A DNA stretch of 5,346 nucleotides, taken from Bacteroidales bacterium (lineage in GTDB: Bacteria > Bacteroidota > Bacteroidia > Bacteroidales > UBA10428). This document shows, one piece after another, positions 1 to 5,346 of this stretch. The stretch lies in contig JAFGQQ010000249.1 in the NCBI GenBank assembly GCA_016935595.1, positions 1-5,346 on the forward strand, read 5' to 3'. A program made the position numbers and the translations under genes. The notes beneath the pieces are model-generated. The model was not told where the DNA came from. It did not search any database and was given only the letters and a program-made list of their open reading frames with translations. Position 1 is the stretch's first letter. Each line of letters starts with the position of its first letter.

Positions 1-105
1 CCCCCCGCTAAGCTCAGTCTCGAAACCAAGCTTCATGAAGTTGCGGTCTCCCGCCCGGTGTGCGGGCAGGCCTAACCGCATAAACAGAATGTTATTACCC
101 TGCTA
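1..105. other. GC-rich, dyad-rich patch of unknown nature
   Basis: The first 70 bases are about 64% G+C, against a clearly AT-rich remainder. They contain a perfect 10-base palindrome CTTCATGAAG (31-40). They also contain nested inverted repeats: TGCGG (42-46) with CCGCA (76-80) outside, and CCCGC (50-54) with GCGGG (62-66) inside. A short open frame runs in from the left edge on the plus strand (3-74, ending VSRPVCGQA then TAA), but nothing shows that it is coding. The patch could be the edge of a mobile element, a recombination-site-like repeat, or the end of a structured RNA or gene lying outside the window. I do not recognise it with certainty. Confidence 0.4.
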
Positions 106-126
106 AAAGAATTCACATTTCAAATT

Positions 127-1176
127 TTACCAAATATTTTGAGCTGTTTTTTGTTCAATATTATCCTGAATTATTCCCGGTAAAGCTGAAAGAAAATCTA
201 ATCCGGTTAGTTTTTCAATATAATCAATTGAAGTTAAAAAGTCTTTTATATCACCGTCTGTAATAGCCTTGTTCGGCAGTAAAAATGCCAATGATTCAAT
301 ATTTTCAGGATCACTGGTATTAATAACAATTTTAAAGAAATAAGTCGGAACGGCAACGTTATTTTCTCCAATAACTTTATAAGTAACTATACTATCTTCC
401 GGCATAAAAACCGGTCCGGTAATAATTGTTAATGTACCTTTTTGTTTTACCCATCCTCTTACTGCTTCTTCCAGTTGAGCCCATATTCCCCTGTTAAAAT
501 TAATACCAACTTGCGGACTCATATTTGAAAGAAAAAAACTTTCAGACATTACTTTTTCATTTCTCTTCATATCGGCAGCCGGCGCCATATGTCCCCTGTC
601 GTAACCTGAACCCGAATAATCGGATAATTCACTTCTTGATCCATAGGGTATAGAATAATCAGGCCTGAAATCATCGGTACGTTCAACAATTCCTTCAACT
701 TCCTGCCTGGTGAGCTCATATTGTACCCAAACAGGAATTTTTAAACGTGCGTCCATACCAACTACATAGCCTTCATATACCCTTTCATAAACGGCTTGTG
801 GCTTACCCAATTCCAAATGCCTGTTTGCATAAATTTTTTGCTGATCGGTAAGATAGAATGTTTTATCCGATAATGGATTATCATCATCAATATCCAAATT
901 TTCAGTTGGGATATCACCTGTATATCTTCTTACGTAAGTCCTGTATATCCAACCTGTTTGATTCGTATTTAATAGTTGTACATGGTAATAACCATTTTCC
1001 TGGTTACCATCATCCAATAAAACCAAATAGGTATCTGCTATAATTTTTGTCACAACGGGTGAACCACTTAAAGGCTGAGTTTTAACCGAAGCATCCCTGC
1101 TAACTTTAAGATAGTCTGCATTTATTGTAACAAATGAAATACAGCATACAAATGAAAATATTAATAACTTTTTCAT
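127..1176 (-). CDS. Secreted DNA/RNA non-specific endonuclease with N-terminal SH3-like domain
   Basis: The product is a 349-residue Mg-dependent, sugar-non-specific nuclease of the Serratia NucA/NUC1 type (beta-beta-alpha metal fold). It should hydrolyse DNA and RNA outside the cytoplasm. Residues 1-20 form a Sec signal peptide (MKK, hydrophobic core, INA before DY); there is no lipobox. Residues about 22-86 look like a bacterial SH3-type domain (LKVSRDASVKTQP start, TGWIYRTYV end), which often binds cell wall. The nuclease domain spans about 108-335. It has the DRGH motif at 193-196, with H196 the expected general base, the SNMSPQ segment at 217-222, and N228/E236 in FNRGIWAQLE matching the Serratia metal-site Asn and catalytic-region Glu spacing of 8. 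The start ATG directly precedes the signal peptide. The leader is A-rich without a Shine-Dalgarno site. The gene lies 11 bases after the membrane-protein gene on the same strand, so the two are probably one transcript. Physiological role (nutrient scavenging, biofilm DNA, antagonism or lysis) is not shown by sequence. Confidence 0.93.
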   Translation of the reverse strand: MKKLLIFSFVCCISFVTINADYLKVSRDASVKTQPLSGSPVVTKIIADTYLVLLDDGNQENGYYHVQLLNTNQTGWIYRTYVRRYTGDIPTENLDIDDDNPLSDKTFYLTDQQKIYANRHLELGKPQAVYERVYEGYVVGMDARLKIPVWVQYELTRQEVEGIVERTDDFRPDYSIPYGSRSELSDYSGSGYDRGHMAPAADMKRNEKVMSESFFLSNMSPQVGINFNRGIWAQLEEAVRGWVKQKGTLTIITGPVFMPEDSIVTYKVIGENNVAVPTYFFKIVINTSDPENIESLAFLLPNKAITDGDIKDFLTSIDYIEKLTGLDFLSALPGIIQDNIEQKTAQNIW

Positions 1177-1187
1177 TTTTTATCAGA

Positions 1188-1553
1188 TTAAGTTGTTTCT
1201 TTATCCTTCTCACTTTGTGCGCTGCTTTTAACTCCCATTATATCTTTGAAAAGCTTTATTGAAGCTTTGCTGCCACCTGCAATAATGGCACCGGTCAGAA
1301 TAGCTCCAAAAATAGTCACGCTTTCTTTTAGAAAAATCATACTTAAGGCATCAAAATCCCAGTACCAGCAAATAGTTGCTCCAACAATTAAAGCAATTAA
1401 TTCCTTTATGCTTCTTCCTTTAAAGCGTTTAATAAAAAATCTTGATTCAAAAAGCAGGGCAAGGGCTCTTTCAATTAGAAATGAAAGTACAACAATTGCG
1501 ATGAGAACTTCTCCGAGTCGTTCCCAGTCCAGATGAAATAAGTTTGGATCCAT
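1188..1553 (-). CDS. Small three-helix membrane protein, holin-like in size and topology, function unknown
   Basis: This 121-residue protein has hydrophobic segments at about 13-35 (LIAIVVLSFLIERALALLF), 51-67 and 79-94 (TIFGAILTGAIIAGG). The loop between the first two is strongly basic (R38, K42, R43, K45, R47, K50) and the C-terminal tail is basic then polar. The positive-inside rule therefore predicts N-terminus out and C-terminus in, with the protein in the inner membrane. There is no signal peptide or enzyme motif. Size, three helices and charged tail resemble phage-type holins, but this is shape similarity only. A conserved-looking GGSKASIKLFKDIMG stretch follows helix 3. The ATG is preceded by an A-rich leader containing a run of nine A. 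No -7 box was found upstream. The gene sits 11 bases before the secreted endonuclease gene, so joint transcription is likely; whether the product helps release the nuclease is speculation. Confidence 0.78.
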   Translation of the reverse strand: MDPNLFHLDWERLGEVLIAIVVLSFLIERALALLFESRFFIKRFKGRSIKELIALIVGATICWYWDFDALSMIFLKESVTIFGAILTGAIIAGGSKASIKLFKDIMGVKSSAQSEKDKETT

Positions 1554-1789
1554 GATTGATTTTTTTTTAGTTAATAATATAGAGTTTTATTTGAGATAGT
1601 TAAATAATTATTTGATTTGTTGATTTTACTGCTTTTCTATATATTAATTCCTTTTTTTAATGAAAGGTTACCCGAATAAAGAATAATAATGGCAGGCAGG
1701 CTTGTCATGGCGTACAAATCACGAATTATTTTTTACCTATCAAAAAGCCAGCCGACAGGACATTACATTTATTTGCTGTTGGGCACAGG
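1554..1789. other. Gene-free spacer upstream of the membrane-protein gene
   Basis: No coding frame is supported here. The part next to the membrane-protein gene (1554-1690) is very AT-rich. The part at 1691-1789 is richer in G+C, with a GGCAGGCAGGC run at 1691-1701 and the hairpin at 1751-1784. No TAnnTTTG box was found on the minus strand, so the promoter of the membrane-protein and nuclease pair is not identified. Confidence 0.6.
1751..1784. repeat. Imperfect hairpin just downstream of the PIN remnant
   Basis: GCCGACAG (1751-1758) can pair with CTGTTGGGC (1776-1784) through eight pairs, one of them G:U, with a single bulged G and a 17-base loop. It starts 5 bases past the stop codon of the PIN-toxin remnant, reading on the minus strand. 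Its right arm ends GTTGGGC, which fits the GTTRRRY core of integron attC sites. No partner RYYYAAC core in the right position was found, so a complete attC is not supported. There is no T-tract on either side that would make it an intrinsic terminator. Part of it (1760-1784) resembles the minus strand of 70-92. Confidence 0.4.
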
Positions 1790-1912
1790 CTATTTTTCCC
1801 AAATTACTGGCACTTTATAATCCTTGAACTGCATATCCTTTGTAATAATTGATAAATTCTCATTAATGGCTTGAGCTATAATAATGCGATCAAATGGATC
1901 TTGATGAATGAA
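1790..1912 (-). pseudogene. C-terminal remnant of a PIN-domain (VapC-type) toxin
   Basis: The minus strand encodes 40 residues, FIHQDPFDRIIIAQAINENL then SIITKDMQFKDYKVPVIWEK, followed by TAG. This matches the usual end of PIN-domain ribonuclease toxins of the HxDPFDRLLIAQA...TxDxxFxxYxVxxIW type, including the acidic DPFDR and TKD positions of the active site. Such toxins are usually about 125-140 residues. The N-terminal two thirds, with the first catalytic Asp, is missing, and no vapB-like antitoxin is present. The fragment is in frame with the MazF-type gene and begins directly after that gene's TAA, so it has no start codon of its own and cannot make an active nuclease. It is probably the scar of a replaced or deleted toxin-antitoxin locus. 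Confidence 0.8.
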
Positions 1913-2257
1913 TTATTTTATTTCAAATATTTTTTGAATTCTTTCCTTAATTTCAATTTCAATTGACTTATTGATTTTTCCTAGTCGTCTTTTAATTAAT
2001 GATTTAGGAATAGTCACTATTTTATGCAGCCTTATTACCGAATCAACAGTTAGTCCTGTCCCTTTCCAATTTAAGGAATCTTTCATAACAATTATATCAC
2101 TATCAATTAAATCTTCTGGTATTTTACTTGAAATAAATGCAATTATTACATGATTATATTTGCTAATTCCACCTGTTAAACAGAGAGCAGGTCTAACTTT
2201 TGTAACAGAAAAATCATCAAAAGGGAAAGGTACGAGAACTATTGAATTTTTAATCAT
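1913..2257 (-). CDS. MazF/PemK-family endoribonuclease toxin of a type II toxin-antitoxin system
   Basis: This 114-residue protein fits the PemK/MazF fold, whose members cleave mRNA at short sequences and arrest growth. The family signature is near the N-terminus: VLVPFPFDDFSVTKVRPALCL (residues 7-27), with R22 at the position of the catalytic Arg. FISSK (41-45) carries the Ser/Thr used with it, followed by GLTVDSVIRLHKIVTI and the late RRLGKI motif. Length is normal for the family and the frame is intact, so the toxin may be functional. I chose the ATG at 2257 because it overlaps the antitoxin stop in an ATGATTAA arrangement (8 bases), typical of translational coupling, and has GGAG 8 bases upstream. 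Start codons at 2272 (ATG) and 2275 (GTG) would add 5 or 6 residues. The TAA stop is followed immediately, in frame, by the PIN-toxin remnant. Confidence 0.9.
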   Translation of the reverse strand: MIKNSIVLVPFPFDDFSVTKVRPALCLTGGISKYNHVIIAFISSKIPEDLIDSDIIVMKDSLNWKGTGLTVDSVIRLHKIVTIPKSLIKRRLGKINKSIEIEIKERIQKIFEIK

Positions 2258-2486
2258 TGAATGGTTCTCCATCACTTAATGAATAAATATCCTCTGACTT
2301 GTCTTTAAGAAAATCAAATGTAGGATTTTTTGAAATTAAGTCTAACCATAATTTTTCTTCATCATAATCAGTATTATCATCAATAAGAATCAAGACTCTT
2401 ACATTGCTATCTGATTTATTAAGTGGGTAATCAATTTTAAGGTGTCCTTTTTTATCTGTTTTTGAGTTTATTTCAATTGCTCTCAT
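2250..2486 (-). CDS. Presumed antitoxin of the MazF-type toxin
   Basis: This 78-residue acidic protein is encoded directly upstream of, and overlapping, the MazF-type toxin gene, the standard antitoxin-first order. Residues 1-36 (MRAIEINSKTDKKGHLKIDY, then VRVLILIDD) look like a small beta-rich domain. Residues 42-78 are an acidic tail with two hydrophobic stretches (EEKLWLDLISKNPTFDFL and EDIYSLSDGEPFND), the kind of flexible segment that wraps a toxin. I see no clear MazE AbrB-type or ribbon-helix-helix DNA-binding motif, so autoregulation is not assured. The ATG at 2486 is preferred over an in-frame TTG at 2507, which lies inside the -7 promoter box and would be upstream of the predicted transcript start. 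The antitoxin role is inferred from position and composition. Confidence 0.8.
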   Translation of the reverse strand: MRAIEINSKTDKKGHLKIDYPLNKSDSNVRVLILIDDNTDYDEEKLWLDLISKNPTFDFLKDKSEDIYSLSDGEPFND

Positions 2487-2504
2487 TTTAGTAATCTTTT
2501 TATA

Positions 2505-2512
2505 CAAAGATA
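2505..2512 (-). promoter_or_regulatory. -7 box of the toxin-antitoxin operon promoter
   Basis: On the minus strand the bases read TATCTTTG, an exact match to the Bacteroidota sigma-A -7 consensus TAnnTTTG. It lies 18 bases before the antitoxin ATG at 2486, predicting a leader of roughly 12-16 bases. The only nearby TTTG upstream is 11 bases away, too close for a normal -33 element, so the -33 half is weak or absent. Confidence 0.6.
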
Positions 2513-2665
2513 ATAAATCAATTCAAATTTTTCATTCCGGTACCTCATAAAGGGTGCACGACAAATTGCAAATTTTTATATTTTGGGATCTTATAAGCGT
2601 CAAATAAGTCTTTTACCCCTTTATATGTGTTAGAGAAGTCAAATATCATCATTCATTAATTATTC

Positions 2666-2680
2666 GACATCTCCGATGTC
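2666..2680. repeat. Short dyad GACATC-TCC-GATGTC, copy 1
   Basis: This is a perfect 6-base inverted repeat with a 3-base centre. A near-copy lies about 45 bases further right. The pairing of two such dyads suggests an intergenic REP-like repeat or a binding site for a dimeric regulator; the sequence does not decide which. Confidence 0.55.
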
Positions 2681-2724
2681 TTAAGGTTTTGTAATTTATT
2701 CATGTTACAATGTTACAATAATTT

Positions 2725-2739
2725 AACATCTCTGATGTC
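2725..2739. repeat. Short dyad AACATC-TCT-GATGTC, copy 2
   Basis: It matches copy 1 at 13 of 15 positions and keeps a 5-base perfect inverted repeat (ACATC/GATGT). Between the copies, ATGTTACA is repeated directly in tandem at 2702-2709 and 2710-2717. Confidence 0.5.
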
Positions 2740-2770
2740 AAAATTTCACTATGACAACATTCTTGGAAAG

Positions 2771-2926
2771 GGGCTGTCTTCATAAGCTTATAAAACAGTG
2801 AATTTATCATTCTGAGTAAAACGAATAACTTTTTCATGACTGAAAGGAATAATCTCCTCCTTTATACACAGATTCTTCACTGCGTTCAGAATGACAAATT
2901 AACTTGCGGATTTTGAGGTATACTCT
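2771..2926. repeat. Decayed MITE-like inverted-repeat element
   Basis: AATTTATCATTCTGA (2801-2815) and the reverse complement of 2886-2900 agree at 14 of 15 positions, with TCATTCTGA/TCAGAATGA perfect. The inner part reads GATTCTTCACTGCG on the right (2871-2884), with a weaker partner on the left. The outer edges GGGCTGTCTTCATAAG (2771-2786) and TTTTGAGGTATACTC (2911-2925) resemble degenerate ends of the GGCTGTCTCAAAAG type seen in small non-autonomous elements of Bacteroidota. It has no coding capacity. The outer limits are approximate and the family assignment rests on memory of such repeats, not on a search. Confidence 0.5.
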
Positions 2927-2975
2927 ATTTATAAGTAAAGAATCCATCATCAAAGAAGGTGGCTTTAAAAGAATG

Positions 2976-2988
2976 AGCCCAAAGGGCT
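2976..2988. repeat. Small perfect hairpin AGCCC-AAA-GGGCT
   Basis: This is a five-base-pair stem with a three-base centre, followed on the plus strand by an A run. It lacks a downstream T-tract in either orientation, so it is not a standard terminator. Its function is unknown. Confidence 0.35.
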
Positions 2989-3005
2989 AAAAAAACAACA
3001 AAATA

Positions 3006-3071
3006 TGGAATATTGGAATACTGGATTGCTATAAATACTTACACTTAATCTTTCATTATTCCATTATTCCA
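3006..3071. repeat. TGGAAT-type inverted repeat
   Basis: The left arm (3006-3023) contains TGGAATATTGGAATACTG. The reverse complement of 3054-3071 matches it at 16 of 18 positions, giving a long hairpin with a 30-base centre. Each arm is itself an 8-9 base direct repeat of the GGAATA unit. It looks like an interspersed intergenic repeat. It ends 67 bases before the aconitase promoter. Confidence 0.5.
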
Positions 3072-3137
3072 CTTATCCAATAGATTAAGGCATAGCCGAA
3101 TATACATTATCACACCCAAAAGATGTGGATTTCTAAA

Positions 3138-3171
3138 TTTGATTAAAGTATAGAGAAATTTTATACTTTTG
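3138..3171 (+). promoter_or_regulatory. Aconitase promoter, Bacteroidota type
   Basis: TTTG (3138-3141) is a -33 element and TACTTTTG (3164-3171) is an exact TAnnTTTG -7 box. The 22-base spacing is within the range seen in this phylum. Transcription should start near 3175-3178, giving a leader of about 45-50 bases before the ATG at 3224. Confidence 0.65.
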
Positions 3172-3174
3172 CGC

Positions 3175-3201
3175 CAATATTATCATTTGATAATAATATT
3201 G
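3175..3201 (+). promoter_or_regulatory. Nine-base dyad at the aconitase transcript start
   Basis: CAATATTAT (3175-3183) and ATAATATTG (3193-3201) are perfect inverted repeats around a 9-base centre. They begin 4 bases after the -7 box. This places them where a dimeric repressor could block initiation, or where the mRNA 5' end could fold into a weak AU-rich stem. Either role is inferred from position only. Confidence 0.4.
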
Positions 3202-3223
3202 TAAAACTTCTAAATTACTAATT

Positions 3224-5346
3224 ATGGCATTTGATATTGGAATGATAAAAAAAATATATAATAATCTTCCTGAAAAGATAGATAGAGCCAAACAATTATA
3301 TAATAAGCCTCTAACACTAGCTGAAAAGATTTTGTATAGTCATATTCATTATGATTTACCGGGTAAACCTTACGAAAGAGGAAATACATATATCAATTTT
3401 AATCCCGATCGTGTTGCAATGCAGGATGCAACTGCCCAAATGGCATTGTTACAGTTTATGCAGGCAGGAAGAGAAAAGGTTGCAGTTCCTTCCACAGTGC
3501 ATTGCGATCATTTAATTTTGGCAAAAAACGGAGCTGAAAAAGATTTAAAGGAATCTAAAATTTTAAATAACGAAGTATTCGATTTTCTGTCTTCTGTTTC
3601 AAATAAATATGGCATTGGCTTTTGGAAACCCGGTGCAGGAATTATACATCAGGTAATTTTAGAAAATTATGCATTTCCCGGAGGAATGATGATTGGCACC
3701 GATTCGCATACGCCTAACGCAGGAGGTTTAGGAATGGTTGCCATAGGTGTTGGCGGGGCGGATGCAGTTGATGTTATGGCTGGAATGCCCTGGGAATTAA
3801 AATTCCCAAAACTTATTGGAGTTAAATTAACAGGAAAATTAAGCGGATGGAGCTCTCCTAAAGATGTAATACTTAAAGTTGCCGGAATTTTAACTGTAAA
3901 GGGTGGAACAGGCTGTATTATTGAATATTTTGGAGAAGGAGCCAAATCAATTTCCTGTACAGGAAAAGGAAGCATTTGCAACATGGGTGCCGAAGTTGGT
4001 GCTACTTGCTCTTTATTCGGGTATGATGAGAAAATGGCTGAATTTTTAAAAGTAACTGATCGTGAAACCGTTGCAAATGAGGCTGATAAAATTGCACAAT
4101 ACTTAACTGGTGATATGGAAGTATATGCTGAACCTGATAAATACTTCGACCAGGTTATTAAAATTAATCTTTCTGAGCTTGAACCACATATTAATGGCCC
4201 TTTTTCACCTGACAGGGCATGGAAATTATCTGAAATGAAACAGGTAGTTAAAGAAAATAATTTCCCGCAAAAACTTGAATATGGATTAATTGGTTCTTGC
4301 ACAAATTCATCTTATGAAGACATGACTATGGCTGCTTCTATTATAAAACAAGCCATTGATAATAAAATATCATTTAAATCGGAATTGATGCTTAATCCTG
4401 GTTCCGAACAAATACGTTATACCTTAGAAAGAGACGGATTTATAGACATTTTTAGAAAAGCCGGAACAACAATTTTAGCAAATGCTTGCGGGCCATGTAT
4501 TGGACAATGGGACAGGAAAGATGTAGAAACATTGGGTGAGAACTCCATAATTCACTCTTTTAACCGTAATTTTGCCAAGAGAGCAGATGGAAATCCAAAT
4601 ACAAACGCATTTGTTGCATCACCCATAATCGTTGCAGCCCTTGCCATTGCAGGAGATTTAACGTTTAATCCGATAACTGATAAACTCATTAACAAAGATG
4701 GCAAAGAGATTATGTTACAAGAACCAACTGGCATGGAATTTCCACCGAATGGATTTGAAGTAAAAAATAAAGGATACCAGTCTCCTGCTAAAGATGGAAA
4801 TAAAATAAATATTAATGTTAATCCAAAATCGAAAAGATTACAACTATTATCTCCATTTGATGAATGGGATGGAAATGATTTTATGGGATTGAAATTGCTA
4901 ATTAAAGTAAAAGGCAAATGCACTACCGATCATATCTCAATGGCTGGGTCCTGGTTATGTTTTAGAGGACATTTAGACAATATCTCGGATAATTTATTCA
5001 TTGGAGCAATTAATGCTTTTAATAATAAGGCCAATGAAGTTAAAAACCAATTAACCGGAAAATATAGTCAAGTTCCTGCAGCAGCCAGATATTATAAATC
5101 AAAAGGTATAAGTACAATTGTCATTGGCGATGAGAATTATGGAGAAGGATCATCACGCGAACATGCTGCTATGGAACCCCGTCATTTAGGAGTAAAAGCT
5201 GTGCTTGCCCGTTCTTTTGCCCGCATTCATGAAACAAACCTTAAAAAACAAGGAATTTTAGCCATCACTTTTATAAACAAAGATGATTATAACAAGATAC
5301 AAGAAGATGATTCAATTGATATTATTGGACTAAAACATTTTACCAC
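3224..5346 (+). CDS. Aconitate hydratase, mitochondrial type (3' end outside window)
   Basis: The enzyme isomerises citrate to isocitrate through cis-aconitate in the TCA cycle, in the cytoplasm, using a [4Fe-4S] cluster. The window holds 707 complete codons without a stop. The family is about 750-780 residues, so about 45-50 codons of the swivelling C-terminal domain are missing. Cluster ligands are C359 (GSCTNSS), C422 and C425 (ACGPCIGQ). Substrate or catalytic residues include D95-H96 (HCDH), D160-S161-H162 (DSHTPNAGG), R448 and R453 (NRNFAKR), R581 (FRGHL) and S643-S644-R645 (GEGSSREHA). Spacing between motifs closely follows pig mitochondrial aconitase, and stretches such as [23 protein letters not shown] and [14 protein letters not shown] are nearly the same. 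This marks the mitochondrial-type branch rather than the AcnA/IRP1 or AcnB types. The ATG at 3224 follows an A/T-rich leader without a Shine-Dalgarno site. The frame stays consistent across all motifs, so I see no frameshift. Confidence 0.96.
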   Translation, partial: MAFDIGMIKKIYNNLPEKIDRAKQLYNKPLTLAEKILYSHIHYDLPGKPYERGNTYINFNPDRVAMQDATAQMALLQFMQAGREKVAVPSTVHCDHLILAKNGAEKDLKESKILNNEVFDFLSSVSNKYGIGFWKPGAGIIHQVILENYAFPGGMMIGTDSHTPNAGGLGMVAIGVGGADAVDVMAGMPWELKFPKLIGVKLTGKLSGWSSPKDVILKVAGILTVKGGTGCIIEYFGEGAKSISCTGKGSICNMGAEVGATCSLFGYDEKMAEFLKVTDRETVANEADKIAQYLTGDMEVYAEPDKYFDQVIKINLSELEPHINGPFSPDRAWKLSEMKQVVKENNFPQKLEYGLIGSCTNSSYEDMTMAASIIKQAIDNKISFKSELMLNPGSEQIRYTLERDGFIDIFRKAGTTILANACGPCIGQWDRKDVETLGENSIIHSFNRNFAKRADGNPNTNAFVASPIIVAALAIAGDLTFNPITDKLINKDGKEIMLQEPTGMEFPPNGFEVKNKGYQSPAKDGNKININVNPKSKRLQLLSPFDEWDGNDFMGLKLLIKVKGKCTTDHISMAGSWLCFRGHLDNISDNLFIGAINAFNNKANEVKNQLTGKYSQVPAAARYYKSKGISTIVIGDENYGEGSSREHAAMEPRHLGVKAVLARSFARIHETNLKKQGILAITFINKDDYNKIQEDDSIDIIGLKHFT

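Larger units (their letters stand above)
2487..3223. other. Long divergent intergenic region with decayed repeats
   Basis: These 737 bases separate the toxin-antitoxin operon from aconitase, and I find no credible gene in them. They contain the two divergent promoters, two GACATC-type dyads, a MITE-like inverted-repeat element, a short AGCCC/GGGCT hairpin and a TGGAAT inverted repeat, each listed separately. The frames that open are all under 30 codons and have no recognisable product. Confidence 0.7.

Noticed and set aside
1..74. A protein-coding C-terminus ending at the TAA at 72-74
   Set aside because: Two plus-strand frames are open to the left edge, and neither gives a recognisable sequence. 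The palindromes and stems argue for a non-coding element, so no gene is called.
1117..1176. Lipoprotein signal on the nuclease
   Set aside because: Cysteines at residues 11-12 sit in the hydrophobic core and lack the small residue required before the cysteine of a lipobox. An ordinary signal peptide ending INA fits better.
1690..1790. Complete integron attC site after the PIN remnant
   Set aside because: GCCCAAC fits one core site on the minus strand, but no GTTRRRY partner follows at a suitable distance. The hairpin here has a short imperfect stem. No integrase is in the window.
858..2153. Plus-strand frames at 858-1043, 1246-1536 and 1971-2153
   Set aside because: Each is antisense to a recognised or well-supported minus-strand gene (nuclease, membrane protein, MazF-type toxin) and shows no protein-like features of its own.
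2702..2785. A 27-codon plus-strand frame starting ATG at 2702
   Set aside because: It runs through repeats, has no ribosome-site or promoter support and resembles no known small protein.
2976..2995. Intrinsic terminator at the AGCCC/GGGCT hairpin
   Set aside because: The stem is followed by A residues on the plus strand and has no T-tract after it on the minus strand. No gene ends nearby.
3667..4923. Two long minus-strand open frames at 3667-4302 and 4552-4923
   Set aside because: They lie inside the aconitase gene on the opposite strand, and their translations show no domain or sensible composition. Aconitase motifs occupy the plus frame throughout.

Overview
The window looks like Bacteroidota chromosome. 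It is AT-rich, has A-rich leaders instead of Shine-Dalgarno sites, carries two matches to the Bacteroidota -7 promoter box (TAnnTTTG), and encodes proteins typical of that phylum. The genus cannot be fixed from this sequence.

Layout. Positions 1-105 are a GC-rich (about 64% over the first 70 bases), dyad-rich patch unlike the rest. On the minus strand, 127-1176 encodes a secreted DNA/RNA non-specific endonuclease with an N-terminal SH3-like domain. Eleven bases upstream of it lies a small three-helix, holin-like membrane protein (1188-1553). Positions 1554-1789 hold no gene but contain a hairpin at 1751-1784. Next on the minus strand is a broken gene (1790-1912), the last 40 codons of a PIN-domain (VapC-type) toxin. 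It sits in frame directly behind the stop codon of a complete MazF/PemK-type toxin gene (1913-2257). The toxin overlaps its presumed antitoxin (2250-2486) by 8 bases. A 737-base gap (2487-3223) holds the divergent promoters and several decayed intergenic repeats: two GACATC dyads, a TCATTCTGA-type MITE-like element and a TGGAAT inverted repeat. From 3224 to the window end, on the plus strand, is a mitochondrial-type aconitase, cut by the window edge about 45-50 codons before its expected end.

How the genes relate. Aconitase is a TCA-cycle housekeeping gene with its own promoter. The left half reads as an accessory patch: a type II toxin-antitoxin pair, a toxin remnant, repeats, and a nuclease/membrane-protein pair that is probably co-transcribed. 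The toxin-antitoxin pair is transcribed away from aconitase. I see no large new multi-gene system. The points most worth a second look are the MazF/PIN junction, the membrane protein plus secreted nuclease pair, and the structured GC-rich patches bordering that pair.
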